Shown here piece by piece: positions 17,587 to 27,354 of a stretch of 64,000 nucleotides of DNA. Origin of the DNA: Polyangium sp. y55x31 (lineage in GTDB: Bacteria; Myxococcota_A; Polyangia; Polyangiales; Polyangiaceae); the NCBI RefSeq assembly GCF_029946505.1, contig NZ_JARZHG010000020.1, positions 1-64,000 on the forward strand, read 5' to 3'. The notes under the pieces were generated by a model that saw nothing but the letters and a program-made list of their open reading frames with translations, was not told where the DNA came from and ran no database searches. Positions within the stretch are counted from its first letter, which is position 1, and each line of letters opens with the position of its first letter. Both the position numbers and the translations under genes were made by a program.

Positions 17587-18042
17587 ATGAGCACATCGTC
17601 GTCATTCGAAGAGCGGTTCGGGTCGCACCGCATGCGTTTCGAAGCCCCGGACCAGATCTGCACGGTGCTCGGGGGGCGGCTCAGCGTCGAAGAGGCCGAG
17701 GCGATCATCGGCCGGATCTACGAGATCGGCCGGAGGCACGGCCCCCTGCTCTCGATGCTCGACGTCACGCGCTACGAGACCTCGGGCGATCGCGTGCGGC
17801 AGGTCTTCTTGCGGGGCACGACCGAGCGGATCCCGGTCCGCGCCGGCGCCATTTATGGCGCCTCGTTCCCCATTCGCATCGCGATGTCGATGGTCCTCAC
17901 CGCGGGCGCCCACATCCTGCCGAGCCGCTTTTCCTTCCCCGTGACGTTCACCCCGACCGAGGCGGAGGCGCGCGCCTGGCTCGACGCCCACCGCCCGGCC
18001 GACTCGGTTCGCCCCGCCGATCTTTTGCCCACGGGCACCTGA
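17587..18042 (+). CDS. SpoIIAA/STAS-like domain protein (second copy)
   Basis: A 151-residue soluble protein with the same layout as the genes at 2364 and 44900: strand ICTVLGGRLS, helix EEAEAIIGRIYEIGRRHG, strand LLSMLDVTRY, a segment VRAGAIYGASFPIRIAMSMVL, and a terminal TEAEARAWL. The family probably mediates protein-protein or lipid contacts. GGGAG seven bases before ATG 17587 supports the start; an in-frame ATG at 17497 would add 30 unconvincing residues. It is convergent with the MscS gene. Confidence 0.72.
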   Translation: MSTSSSFEERFGSHRMRFEAPDQICTVLGGRLSVEEAEAIIGRIYEIGRRHGPLLSMLDVTRYETSGDRVRQVFLRGTTERIPVRAGAIYGASFPIRIAMSMVLTAGAHILPSRFSFPVTFTPTEAEARAWLDAHRPADSVRPADLLPTGT

Positions 18043-18072
18043 AACGGGGCGCGGCGCGCCACGCCCCGTCCG

Positions 18073-19767
18073 TCACAACGCAGGCGGCAGCGCATTGAAT
18101 TCGCTTCCCGCGCTGCGCGAATTCCCGACCCCTCGAACATTCTCGACGCTGCCGTTCGTCACGACGACGGCGAGCTGGGCCGCGTTGGCGAGCTTGATCC
18201 CGCGCTCGTCGAAGACCTCCTTGATGAACTTGCGCAGGATCCGCGGGTGTGGATCCGGATCGCCCGGGGTGAGCTTGACGGCGACACGAACCACGATGCC
18301 GGTCTGCGCGATCTGCGTGACGCCTCGAACGACCAGCTTGTCGAGCACGCGGCTCCGATGCGCCTCCTGGAGCCGCCTCCCCGCCTCGTGCAACGCGTCG
18401 AACACCTCGTTCAGGTTCGCGTCGAGGCCGACGACGACGTCCACCACGGCGTGGACGTACTCACGCGAAAAATTGATGATCGTGCCGATGTCGCCATTCC
18501 GGAACGTGAACAATCGCCCGAAGCCGTCGCGGATCATGGTGACCCGGAGCTGGACCGAATCGACGACGCCTTCGCAATCGCCAATTCGCACGTAATCGTC
18601 CTTGAGCAACTGGCCCTCGAAGAGGATGAAGAATCCGCTCACCATGTCGTTGACGAGCTTCTGGGCCCCGAGCCCCACCGCCAGGCCCACGATGCCGGCG
18701 CCGGCCAGGAACGGCTTCGTGTCGATCCCGACCTGATCCATCATGATCAGGACCGCGCCGAAATAGATCACGTAGGCGACGACGCTCTGGAGGAGATACA
18801 CCAGCGTCACGCGGTGCTTCGCGGTCTCGTCCACTGTGCTCTTTTTGCCCGCGAACGCCTCGACGAGGACCACGCGCATGAGCTCGACCAGCACACGGGC
18901 CGCGAAGAAGGTGCCGAGGAGCCGGATGATGCGAGGGCCATAAGGCGCAAACGCCTCGAGCGTCTGGAACTGCCGAACGACGAGGGTCGCCGCCGCGAGG
19001 TGGATGATCGCCTCCAGGATCCGCTTCGCCAGCGGCGACAGCTTGCGGACGCTCGTGTAATAGACGCTGAACGCCGACTTTTCGAGGCGCGCGGCGCCGA
19101 GGTGATCGAGCCCTTCGAGGCTCAGGACGCCGAGCACCGAGGCCGTCCGCGCGACGCCTACGACGAGCAGCACGTAGAGAATCGTGTCGAGGAGCCAGTG
19201 CACGCTCGACGGTAGGCCGAGCGAAGCGCTGCCGAGGCGGTGCAGACCATAAAGGAACGCGACATTCCCGAGTCCCCCGGCTCGCTCCCGGAAGAGCGTG
19301 ATTTCGTCCTTCTGGCTCTCGAGGGCCGCGACAGCGCGAATTCGCGCTTCCACGCGGTCGAGCAGCGACTTGAAGAAGACACGGAGGGCGAGCCAGCCGA
19401 CGGCGACCGCGACGACGATCCCGACGCCGCGAACGAGCTCCTGACCCGTGCGGACGCTGGCGTATTCGACGAGGCGGTTCGCCCACGGATGAAGATCGAT
19501 ATCCCGGATGATGGCAATGGCCAGGGTCGCGCAGCCCGCCACCACGACGAGCAGCGACAGGACCGTCGCCACGAGGCGGAGCGACTTCTGCACCTGCTCG
19601 GCCGCGCTCTCGACGGACTTCGATCGAACCGAGTGCGTCGCCTGTCGCACGACCCACCGGAAAAACACGGTCAAGGCGAGCGGCGCGAGGAGCAGGATCG
19701 CGGTGGCGACGACGGTCAGCGCGACGTTGTTCGAGACCGGGTCGGGAGAAAAACGGGGCAACGGCAT
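18073..19767 (-). CDS. Mechanosensitive ion channel, MscS family
   Basis: A 564-residue channel protein, larger than E. coli MscS (about 286 residues) through extra N-terminal helices. It has about seven to eight transmembrane segments. The pore helix is Gly/Ala-rich (AGAGIVGLAVGLGAQKLVND near 345-365), then the typical beta domain (DDYVRIGDCEGVVDSVQLRV, FRNGDIGTIINFS). Such channels open when membrane tension rises after osmotic downshift. GAGG eight bases before ATG 19767 supports the start. It stands alone and is divergent from the redoxin gene. Confidence 0.9.
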   Translation of the reverse strand: MPLPRFSPDPVSNNVALTVVATAILLLAPLALTVFFRWVVRQATHSVRSKSVESAAEQVQKSLRLVATVLSLLVVVAGCATLAIAIIRDIDLHPWANRLVEYASVRTGQELVRGVGIVVAVAVGWLALRVFFKSLLDRVEARIRAVAALESQKDEITLFRERAGGLGNVAFLYGLHRLGSASLGLPSSVHWLLDTILYVLLVVGVARTASVLGVLSLEGLDHLGAARLEKSAFSVYYTSVRKLSPLAKRILEAIIHLAAATLVVRQFQTLEAFAPYGPRIIRLLGTFFAARVLVELMRVVLVEAFAGKKSTVDETAKHRVTLVYLLQSVVAYVIYFGAVLIMMDQVGIDTKPFLAGAGIVGLAVGLGAQKLVNDMVSGFFILFEGQLLKDDYVRIGDCEGVVDSVQLRVTMIRDGFGRLFTFRNGDIGTIINFSREYVHAVVDVVVGLDANLNEVFDALHEAGRRLQEAHRSRVLDKLVVRGVTQIAQTGIVVRVAVKLTPGDPDPHPRILRKFIKEVFDERGIKLANAAQLAVVVTNGSVENVRGVGNSRSAGSEFNALPPAL

Positions 19768-19953
19768 GTCATGAACCTCGTGACGTGGTGCTGCTGCGCA
19801 GGACCACGATACCTACCGATCGGCGAGTGGTTGCCATCACGGCTCCCTGGAGGTGCATCCCCCCATGCCACTCTACACCAGGCGCCGGGAAAAAAGATGA
19901 CCCGCGGGAGAACCCCCGCCGACCTCCTTGCGACCCCGCGCGGGCGTGGAAAG

Positions 19954-20646
19954 ATGCCGTGCATGACCGCACGTCACCTCCTGCTCCTTCCGCTCTTCCT
20001 CCTCGCCTGCAACAAGGAAGCCCCTGCCCCGGCGCCGGAGGCGAAGGCCCCGGAAGGGAAAACCTCCGCGGCCGCGGCGGCCTCGGACAAACCGGCGGCA
20101 GGCGCCGAGGTCGGCAAGCCCGCCCCCGATTTCACGCTCACCGACTACGAGGGCAAGACGCACCACCTCGCTGACTACCGCGGCAAGATCGTGGTCCTCG
20201 AGTGGTTCAACCCCGACTGCCCGTTCGTCAAGGCCTCCCACACGAAGGGCTCGCTCAAGGGGTATTCCAAGCGCGCCGTCGAGAAGGGCGTCGTCTGGCT
20301 CGGGATCAACTCGGCCGCGCCCGGCAAGCAGGGCCACGGCCCGGAGCGTGTCGCCGAGGGTCGGAAAGCGTTTGGCATGGAAAACCCCGTGCTCGCGGAC
20401 GAGACGGGCAAGGTCGGGCACCAGTACGGCGCGACGAACACGCCGCACATGTTCGTGATCGACGCGCAGGGCACGCTGGCCTACCGCGGGGCCATCGACA
20501 ACTCGCCCGACGGCGAGGGCGAGTCGCCGAAGGACGGCAAGCTCGTGAACTACGTCGACGCGGCCCTCGAAGACCTCGCCGCCGGCAAGCCCGTGCGTAC
20601 GCCCGACACCCGCGCCTACGGCTGCAGCGTCAAGTACGGCTCGTAA
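19954..20646 (+). CDS. Thioredoxin-fold (TlpA/AhpC-TSA-like) lipoprotein
   Basis: A 230-residue lipoprotein with lipobox LLAC at Cys19, an Ala/Pro/Lys-rich linker and a redoxin domain from about residue 55 (GKPAPDFTLTDYEGK). The active-site loop reads EWFNPDCPFVKASH. It keeps one Cys but lacks the second Cys of a CxxC pair, so a peroxidatic or binding role is more likely than disulfide exchange, unless the late Cys (YGCSV near the C-terminus) acts as partner. ATG 19954 follows GGAAAG; ATG 19963 is an alternative. Monocistronic, upstream of a kinase gene. Confidence 0.83.
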   Translation: MPCMTARHLLLLPLFLLACNKEAPAPAPEAKAPEGKTSAAAAASDKPAAGAEVGKPAPDFTLTDYEGKTHHLADYRGKIVVLEWFNPDCPFVKASHTKGSLKGYSKRAVEKGVVWLGINSAAPGKQGHGPERVAEGRKAFGMENPVLADETGKVGHQYGATNTPHMFVIDAQGTLAYRGAIDNSPDGEGESPKDGKLVNYVDAALEDLAAGKPVRTPDTRAYGCSVKYGS

Positions 20647-20694
20647 GCCCCCCGCCATTGTCCCGACCGCACGACCTCGGGTAGTCTCGGCGGC

Positions 20695-22548
20695 ATGTCG
20701 AAGCCGACGCCGCCGGACGGGCCCTCCCCTTCCGCCATCGACGACGCCGTCACGGTGCCGCGCGCCGAGCAGGCAGCGGCCACGAGCGACGAGCCGAGCG
20801 CCATGCTGATCTCGAGCTCGGCGCTGGAGGAGCGCGGGCAAGGCTCGCTCCTCAAGGACGAGCTCGCATCACTCGTGGGAAAGGTGCTCTCGGATCGGTA
20901 CGTCGTGCACGAGCTCATCGGGCACGGCGGCATGGGAGCGGTCTACCGCGGCGAGCAGGTGCACCTGCGCAAGCGCGTCGCCATCAAGGTCCTCCGGCCG
21001 GACATGGCCCGGATGATCGAGCTCTCGGTCCGGTTCGAGCGCGAGGCCATCGCGGGCGCGCACGTGAGCCACCCGAACGTCGTCGCGGCCATCGATTTTG
21101 GCAAGCTCGACGACGGCTCGCAGTTTTTGATCCTGGAGTACGTCGAGGGCACGCCGCTCTCGGACCTCATCGGACAGGGCCCGATGCCCCTCGATCGCAC
21201 GCTCTCGATCAGCCGGCAGATCGCAATGGCGCTCGGGGCGGTGCACGAGAAGAGCATCGTGCATCGCGACGTCAAGCCCCAGAACATCCTCGTCGACGCA
21301 AAAGGCGCTGTAAAACTGCTCGATTTTGGCCTCGCCAAGGTGCGCGTCGAGCTGCTCTCGGACCAGGGTCGGAATGCGAAGCCGAGCCCGGCGCTGACGG
21401 GCGTGGGCATGGTCATGGGGACGTTCGCGTACATGGCGCCCGAGGCGGCGCGTGGCATGGAGGGCGTCGACGCGCGCTCGGACCTCTATGCGCTCGGCGT
21501 CGTGATGTACGAGATGCTCACGGGCAAACGCCCGTTCGAGGAGAAGGATCCGGGGCTCCACCTGAAGAAGATCCGCAGCGAGGATCCGCCGCCGATGCGG
21601 GAGCGCGCGCCGGAGATCCAGGTGCCGCCGCGGATCGAGGCCCTCGTGTTGCGGCTCCTCGCGCGAGAGCCGGATCGCCGGTTCGCCTCGGCGAACGAGG
21701 TGCTCGCGGCGCTCGACGAGGCGGCCGTGGCGCCCGAGAAGGAGCCGGACAAGGCGCTCGAAAAGGCGCCCGAGGCCGCGCCCACGAAAGCCGCCGTAAC
21801 CGCGCCGAAGCGCCTCGACAAACGCTCGCTCATTCTGATCGCCTCGGGCCTCTCGGCGCTCGCGGTGCTGCTCCTCGTCGTGGTCCTCCTGCGCGGAGGA
21901 TCCGAACCCCAGGAACCCCCGGCTCCCACGACGAGCGCGGCGCCTCTGCCGAGCCCCACGACGGCCCCCGCGAGCGCGCCGACGGACATCGAAGGCGCGG
22001 ACGCGACGGAATGGGCCGAGCGGCTGCGGCGGGCGGCCTCCCGCAAAGAATGGCGGCCAGGGGCGAAGGCGTTCCTCGCGCTCGGCAAGCTCGATCCCGC
22101 GCGGGCGACGGGCTCCGAGCTTCGCGGCGACGTGGTCGCGGTCGTCGCGGGGATCGGGTTCGAGACGAGCTTCACCGAGTCGGATCAGGTCTTCGACGCG
22201 CTCGAAAACGAGCTCGGCAGCGGCGGGCTCGATGTCCTCTTCCACGTGGTACGAACCCGCGGCGGCACCAAGGCGAGCAGGAGGGCCCAGGACATCCTCG
22301 CCAAGCCGGGGATCCTCGACCGCGCCACGCCCGCGCTGCGCGTCGCGTACGAGCTCCGCAAGGCCGCTTGTCCCGACAAGCGAGCGCTCTTTTCGCGCGC
22401 CGCCGACGAGGGCGACGGGCGCGCCCTCGACGAGCTTTTGATCGTGAAAGACGCTCCCTGCTCGGCCAAGCGCGATCCGTGTTGTTATCGCGAGGACGCG
22501 GAGCTGAAGGAGGCGATCAGCAAGCTCCGGGCGAAGCTCGGGGGCTGA
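20695..22548 (+). CDS. Hanks-type Ser/Thr protein kinase, membrane-bound
   Basis: A 617-residue kinase. The kinase domain spans about 62-330, with glycine loop GHGGMGAV, VAIKVL lysine, catalytic IVHRDVKPQN near 188 and DFG (LLDFGLAK) near 208. An Ala/Pro/Lys linker leads to one transmembrane helix at about 382-403 (LILIASGLSALAVLLLVVVLL region). The outside part (about 410-617) is helical and carries Cys pairs near the end (CSAKRDPCC). This is the PASTA/PknB-like topology without PASTA repeats. The substrate is unknown. It ends 10 bases from the convergent acyl-CoA synthetase gene. Confidence 0.92.
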   Translation: MSKPTPPDGPSPSAIDDAVTVPRAEQAAATSDEPSAMLISSSALEERGQGSLLKDELASLVGKVLSDRYVVHELIGHGGMGAVYRGEQVHLRKRVAIKVLRPDMARMIELSVRFEREAIAGAHVSHPNVVAAIDFGKLDDGSQFLILEYVEGTPLSDLIGQGPMPLDRTLSISRQIAMALGAVHEKSIVHRDVKPQNILVDAKGAVKLLDFGLAKVRVELLSDQGRNAKPSPALTGVGMVMGTFAYMAPEAARGMEGVDARSDLYALGVVMYEMLTGKRPFEEKDPGLHLKKIRSEDPPPMRERAPEIQVPPRIEALVLRLLAREPDRRFASANEVLAALDEAAVAPEKEPDKALEKAPEAAPTKAAVTAPKRLDKRSLILIASGLSALAVLLLVVVLLRGGSEPQEPPAPTTSAAPLPSPTTAPASAPTDIEGADATEWAERLRRAASRKEWRPGAKAFLALGKLDPARATGSELRGDVVAVVAGIGFETSFTESDQVFDALENELGSGGLDVLFHVVRTRGGTKASRRAQDILAKPGILDRATPALRVAYELRKAACPDKRALFSRAADEGDGRALDELLIVKDAPCSAKRDPCCYREDAELKEAISKLRAKLGG

Positions 22549-22558
22549 TTTCCACGCC

Positions 22559-24202
22559 TCAGGCGGTCTCGATCCGCGAAACGAGCTCGAGCCCGAGCTC
22601 GCTCACGGAAAGCTCGCGCATCCGGTACTTCTGCACCTTCCCCGTCACGGTCATCGGGAACTCGTCCACGACCTTCCAGTAACGCGGGATCTTGAAGGTC
22701 GCGATCTTGCCCTTGCAAAACTCGACGAGCTCGGCCTCGGTCAGCGCATCGCCCGGCTTCGGCCGGACCCAGGCCATGATCTCCTCGCCGTATTTCGCGC
22801 TCGGAACGCCGATCACCTGCGCCTCGGCGACGCGCGGATGCAGGTGCAAATACTCCTCGATCTCGCGCGGATACACGTTCTCCCCGCCACGAATGATCAT
22901 GTCCTTGATGCGACCGACGATGTTCACGTACCCGTCCGCGTCGATCGTCGCGAGGTCACCGGTATGCATCCACCGGCCCGCGTCGATCGACGTGCGTGTC
23001 GCCTCCTCGTCGGCCCAGTAGCCGAGCATCACGCTGTAGCCGCGCGTGCAGAGCTCGCCGGCGACGCCGCGCGGCAGGACCGTGCCCGTCTTCGGATCGA
23101 CGATCTTGACCTCCACGTGCGGGTGCACGCGGCCCACGGTGCCGACGCGTTTGTCCTCGGGATCGTCCTTCGCGCTTTGCGTGGAGACGGGCGAGGTCTC
23201 GGTCATCCCGTAACAGATCGTGACCTCCCGCATGTGCATCTGCGAGACCACGCGCCGCATCACCTCCACCGGACACGGCGATCCCGCCATGATCCCCGTG
23301 CGCAGCGAGCGCAGGTCGAACTCCTTGAATCGCGGGTGATCGAGCTCCGCGATGAACATCGTCGGCACGCCATAGAGCGACGTGCACTTCTCGGCCTCGA
23401 CCGCCTCCAGCACCGCGAGCGGGTCGAACGCTTCGCCCGGGATCACCATCGTGGACCCGTGCGACGTACACGCGAGGTTGCCCATGACCATGCCGAAGCA
23501 ATGGTAAAACGGCACGGGAATGCAGACCCGATCGTCGGGGCCGTAGCCGAGGGCCTCGCCGACGAAAAACCCGTTGTTCAGCACGTTGTGGTGCGAGAGC
23601 GTCGCGCCCTTGGGAAAACCCGTCGTGCCCGAGGTGTACTGGATGTTGATCGGGTCGTCGAACGAGAGCTCCGCCTCGCGCTCGGCGAGCGCGTCGTCGC
23701 TCACGTGCCCGCCCGCCTCCACGATCATTTTCCAGTCCTCGTCGACGATCAGCACGAGCCGGAGCTCCGCGAGGCGCGGCCTCACCTCGGCGATCATCTC
23801 CACGTAGCTCGTGGCCCGGAACCGCCGCGCCGCGAACAGCACCGACACGCCCGATTTCCGCAATGCATATTCGAGCTCCGCGGTCTTGTACGCGGGATTG
23901 ACGTTCACCAGAATGGCGCCGACGCGCGCCGCGGCGTACTGGAGGACGACCCATTCGAACCGGTTCGGCGACCAGAGCCCCACGCGATCGCCCCGCTTCA
24001 CGCCGAACGCGATGAGCCCCCGCGCGACCCGCGTCGTCGCCTCCCAGAGCTCGCCGTACGTCATGCGCACGCCTTGCGAGCGGACGACGAGGGCCTCGCG
24101 GTCCGGGTATCGCGTCGCCGTGCGGCGCAGGTTTTCCCCGATGGTCTCGCCGAGCAGCGGCGTCGCGCTCGTGCCGTGGGTGTAGGAGAGAGCGGCGGTC
24201 AT
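22559..24202 (-). CDS. AMP-dependent acyl-CoA synthetase
   Basis: A 547-residue adenylate-forming enzyme that activates a fatty or organic acid to its CoA thioester. It shows the P-loop [11 protein letters not shown] near 186, motif YGMTETSP near 329, the hinge/A8 motif [20 protein letters not shown] near 435, and the catalytic lysine in TGKVQKYR near 519. The length fits the FadD/medium-chain group. The ATG at 24202 is chosen because the longer upstream frame is GC-rich read-through. It is divergent from an SDR gene; the two may share a promoter region and a lipid pathway. Confidence 0.92.
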   Translation of the reverse strand: MTAALSYTHGTSATPLLGETIGENLRRTATRYPDREALVVRSQGVRMTYGELWEATTRVARGLIAFGVKRGDRVGLWSPNRFEWVVLQYAAARVGAILVNVNPAYKTAELEYALRKSGVSVLFAARRFRATSYVEMIAEVRPRLAELRLVLIVDEDWKMIVEAGGHVSDDALAEREAELSFDDPINIQYTSGTTGFPKGATLSHHNVLNNGFFVGEALGYGPDDRVCIPVPFYHCFGMVMGNLACTSHGSTMVIPGEAFDPLAVLEAVEAEKCTSLYGVPTMFIAELDHPRFKEFDLRSLRTGIMAGSPCPVEVMRRVVSQMHMREVTICYGMTETSPVSTQSAKDDPEDKRVGTVGRVHPHVEVKIVDPKTGTVLPRGVAGELCTRGYSVMLGYWADEEATRTSIDAGRWMHTGDLATIDADGYVNIVGRIKDMIIRGGENVYPREIEEYLHLHPRVAEAQVIGVPSAKYGEEIMAWVRPKPGDALTEAELVEFCKGKIATFKIPRYWKVVDEFPMTVTGKVQKYRMRELSVSELGLELVSRIETA

Positions 24203-24343
24203 GGCGCGGCATGGTGGCACGACGCGGCCGCGCCCGGGAGATGAAACGAACGGATACGGACGTCCGGGGCATATGCCGTAGGTTCCAGCCATGCTCGATG
24301 GTTGACGGGGCACACGGGCCCGCGGATGATGGGTGGGGGCATC

Positions 24344-25126
24344 ATGGCAGGACGCATCGCAGGCAAGGTGGCGCTCGTGACGGGCGCGGGGTCGGGCATC
24401 GGGCAGGCGACGGCGGAGCTCTTCGCGGAGGAGGGCGCGCGCGTCGTGGTCACCGATATCGACGTCGCCGCGGCCGAGGCAGCGGCCACGCGTATCGCGA
24501 CGCGCGGCGGCCAGGCGCTCGCCCTGGAGCTCGACGCGACGGACGAGGCGGACTGGGAGTCGGTGCTCGACCGCGTGCTCGCGGGCTGGGGCCGGATCGA
24601 TATCCTCGTGAACAACGCGGGCATCGCGTCGAGCGCCCCGCTCGCCGAGAGCACGCTCGCCGATTTCCGGCGCGTGGTTTCGGTGAACCTCGACAGCGTT
24701 TTCCTCGGCACGCAGCGGGGGATCCGGGTGATGCGCGGCGCGGGCGGGGGCAGCATCGTCAACGTGGCGAGCGCCTCGGGCAAAAAAGCGAGCGCGGGCG
24801 CAGGCGCGTATTGCGCGAGCAAGGCCGCCGTCGTGATGCTGACGAAGGTGGCTGCGCTCGAGGGCGCGCCGCACCGGGTCCGGGTGAACGCCGTCCTGCC
24901 CGCGGGTGTGGAGACGCCGATGTGGGAGAAACAGCCGTTTTTCCAGGCGCTCGTGAAAGAGCTCGGCGACGTGCGGGAGGCGTACGCGGCGCTCGCGAAG
25001 ACCTCGCCGTTCGGGCGTTTCGCCACGCCGCGGGAGGTCGCGGCGGCCATTTTGATGTGCGCTTCGGACGAGAGCGCGTACGTGACGGGCGCGGAGATCG
25101 TGGTCGACGGCGGGTATACGGCCTGA
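24344..25126 (+). CDS. SDR family oxidoreductase
   Basis: A 260-residue classical short-chain dehydrogenase. It has cofactor loop TGAGSGIGQ near residue 13, NNAG near 90, catalytic Ser in VNVASASG near 140 and YCASK near 155. The C-terminal [12 protein letters not shown]-type ending ([14 protein letters not shown]) is typical of FabG-like members. An Asp at the end of strand 2 (VVTDIDVAA) suggests NAD preference. A G-rich stretch serves as ribosome site before ATG 24344; ATG 24326 is an alternative. It is divergent from the acyl-CoA synthetase, which suggests a shared lipid or polyketide-related pathway. Confidence 0.9.
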   Translation: MAGRIAGKVALVTGAGSGIGQATAELFAEEGARVVVTDIDVAAAEAAATRIATRGGQALALELDATDEADWESVLDRVLAGWGRIDILVNNAGIASSAPLAESTLADFRRVVSVNLDSVFLGTQRGIRVMRGAGGGSIVNVASASGKKASAGAGAYCASKAAVVMLTKVAALEGAPHRVRVNAVLPAGVETPMWEKQPFFQALVKELGDVREAYAALAKTSPFGRFATPREVAAAILMCASDESAYVTGAEIVVDGGYTA

Positions 25127-25133
25127 GCCGTTT

Positions 25134-26588
25134 TCAGGGCGTGTTCTGGATGCGCAGCACGCGCACCTTGATCCCTTTCTCGTCTTCGAGCCGCACGCCC
25201 ACGGCGACCTCGTTTTCGAATGCCCGGATGTCGAGCAGCCGCACGTCCGTCCACAGATCCGAGTAAAACTCGTACGTCGACGGCGCGTCGATCGGGAGCG
25301 TGAGCAAGGGCTCGACGAGGGGTTGTCCTGGATCGTACCGCGCGATCACGAGCTCGTTCTTCGTCTTCACCTCCTCGGCCAGGCCACCACAAATGCACAT
25401 TTGTTCGCTGTCGAAGCATTGCTTCTGGTAGACGCGCATGTAATCGAGGTGGCTCACGATCCAGGCGAGCCAGACCTTGCCGTCCGCGGTCCGCGTGATC
25501 GCGAAGGCCCCGTTTTCGATGCCGGTCGCGGTCTCGTGGCAAGGGGCCGGGCAGGTCGCGTTTTGTAAATCGTATTCGGTGGTGAACGGACAAACGTAAG
25601 CCGGCACGTTCGTGTCCGCGACCTCGATCTCGTCGGACGCCTGGCCCGACGGCCATACCACGTGCAGGCCGACGTCGTGCTGGACGACGGCCACGAATGG
25701 CTCGACCCCCGCGCCGAGCACGCTCGCCGGGGCCTGGGTCACGCGGTATTTCGCGACCGGCGACGGCACGGAGAGGCCGGTCAAGACCTCCGGCGGATCA
25801 CCGTACGCGAGGTCGTAAAAGGAGCCGTTGGGAATGAACCCGAGCGAGACGGGCGCGCCCGACGCATCGATCGTGAATCGGCTCCCCTCGCCGATGGTCG
25901 GCACAGGCGAAGACGAGAAGTTGCCGTCCACCGCACGCCTCGCGACCGAGATCCCGCTCGGCGGCTCGCTCGCGTACCACACGTATGCGATGCCCGTCGG
26001 ATCGATCTCGAAATCGTAAACCGGCACGTAACGATCGTCCCTGTCGGCGACCGTCTCTTTCACGAACCAGCTTCCATCCGGGCGCACGAGCACGAGGCCG
26101 TTCGGGTATCCGACCGGCGAGGTGCTCCCGTCGATCGTCGTCTCGTCGCCGACGGCATACACCGCGCCGCTCGGATCCTGCGCGAGGATCATCGAGGTCG
26201 CGTCGAGCCGCATCGGGAATGCTTCGATCCGGCTGCCGCCCGAGGGCGTGATCTCGAAGAGATAGGTCGCCCCGTGGCTCGACGTGCCGAGGAACGTCCC
26301 CGTGGGCGCCGCCGCGACGCGCAAGCCCGCCGCGCCGAATTCGCGCTCGGTGCAGCGCACCTCGACGTCGGTCGTGATGGGGCAGCTCCCTTCCGGGCAT
26401 CCCACGTCGTGCGAGGCGACCTCGAACGAGCACGTGATCGGCTCGCCGCCGGATCCGCCGCCTCCGCCGCCTCCACCGGCCCCTCCCCCGCCCGCGCCGG
26501 GCGGCTCGTCCGGCCCGCCGCAGCCCGCTGCGACGTGCATGATTCCGACCACGATGGCCCCGACGAACGATCCGCGCAATGCCCTCAT
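25134..26588 (-). CDS. Large lipoprotein with Gly-rich linker, beta-propeller-like
   Basis: A 484-residue lipoprotein with lipobox VAAGC at Cys23, then a Gly/Ala-rich linker (about 28-50). The body contains repeated strands with Gly-Asp turns ([43 protein letters not shown]), suggesting a beta-propeller. There are two Cys clusters ([17 protein letters not shown] and [12 protein letters not shown]). It probably sits on the cell surface. I recognise no catalytic motif. GAGGTGGG upstream of ATG 26588 supports the start. It is convergent with the SDR gene. Confidence 0.75.
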   Translation of the reverse strand: MRALRGSFVGAIVVGIMHVAAGCGGPDEPPGAGGGGAGGGGGGGGSGGEPITCSFEVASHDVGCPEGSCPITTDVEVRCTEREFGAAGLRVAAAPTGTFLGTSSHGATYLFEITPSGGSRIEAFPMRLDATSMILAQDPSGAVYAVGDETTIDGSTSPVGYPNGLVLVRPDGSWFVKETVADRDDRYVPVYDFEIDPTGIAYVWYASEPPSGISVARRAVDGNFSSSPVPTIGEGSRFTIDASGAPVSLGFIPNGSFYDLAYGDPPEVLTGLSVPSPVAKYRVTQAPASVLGAGVEPFVAVVQHDVGLHVVWPSGQASDEIEVADTNVPAYVCPFTTEYDLQNATCPAPCHETATGIENGAFAITRTADGKVWLAWIVSHLDYMRVYQKQCFDSEQMCICGGLAEEVKTKNELVIARYDPGQPLVEPLLTLPIDAPSTYEFYSDLWTDVRLLDIRAFENEVAVGVRLEDEKGIKVRVLRIQNTP

Positions 26589-26663
26589 GACGCACCCACC
26601 TCGCGTGAAAAGGAAGGCACGCACGGCATCAGAATGGCCGCCGGCTGTCAAGCCCCGTCGGGC

Positions 26664-27266
26664 CTAGCGCGCGCCGAGGACCTCGAAGAGCATTTCGAGC
26701 ATGCGGTACGTCAATCCCCACACGATTCGCTCCTCGACGGCGAACGCCGGCATGTCGAGCACGTTTCCCTCGTAATTGTAAGCATATCGCGCCGCGCTCT
26801 CGCCACGCACCATCGGGCCGATCGGCGCCCATATCACCTCGGCGACCTCCGCGCTCAGCGTGAACGGCGGCGGTTCGGGCTCGTCGAGGGCGAAGACGAA
26901 CGGCGTGATGGTCATGCCGACGCGCCGCGCCCGCGCCACCGCGGGCACGTCCGCGAGCCGCGCCAGAAAGCGGCCGTGCTGGGCGAGATCAAGCCCGATT
27001 TCCTCCTCGGTCTCGCGCAGGGCCGTGTAATAAAGGCTCGGATCCGCCGGCTCCCGGCGCCCGCCCGGGAACGCCATCTGCCCGGACCACGGATCCCCCT
27101 GCCGCTCGGAGCGACGGATCAAAAGGACCTCGGCCTCGTGGCCCTCCCGCGGCGCGCGCAGGATCGCCGCGACGGCCGCTTGTCGCTCCGTCGTCACGGC
27201 CTCGGACACGAGATCCAGCATAACGAGCCGGGCAGCGATGGCGGCGAGGTCATACGAGGTGGACAC
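26664..27266 (-). CDS. Nudix hydrolase, CoA pyrophosphatase-like
   Basis: A 200-residue Nudix enzyme. It contains both the CoA-pyrophosphatase signature (LLIRRSERQGDPWSGQMAFPGG) in part and the Nudix box ending RETEEEIG near residue 85; the typical EP.D insertion of the NudL branch is present (GGRREPADPS). Such enzymes split coenzyme A and its derivatives to 3',5'-ADP and phosphopantetheine. The GTG at 27266 gives the expected length; the frame is open further upstream without a plausible start. It is divergent from the gene at 27355. Confidence 0.88.
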   Translation of the reverse strand: MSTSYDLAAIAARLVMLDLVSEAVTTERQAAVAAILRAPREGHEAEVLLIRRSERQGDPWSGQMAFPGGRREPADPSLYYTALRETEEEIGLDLAQHGRFLARLADVPAVARARRVGMTITPFVFALDEPEPPPFTLSAEVAEVIWAPIGPMVRGESAARYAYNYEGNVLDMPAFAVEERIVWGLTYRMLEMLFEVLGAR

Positions 27267-27354
27267 GGCGTTTCTGCCTACATGGCTAGCGGCACGCGCG
27301 GGAGGCGTCAAGGGAAGGGCTTGACGGGCCGCGTCCCCGTCGTGGTATCCGGTC

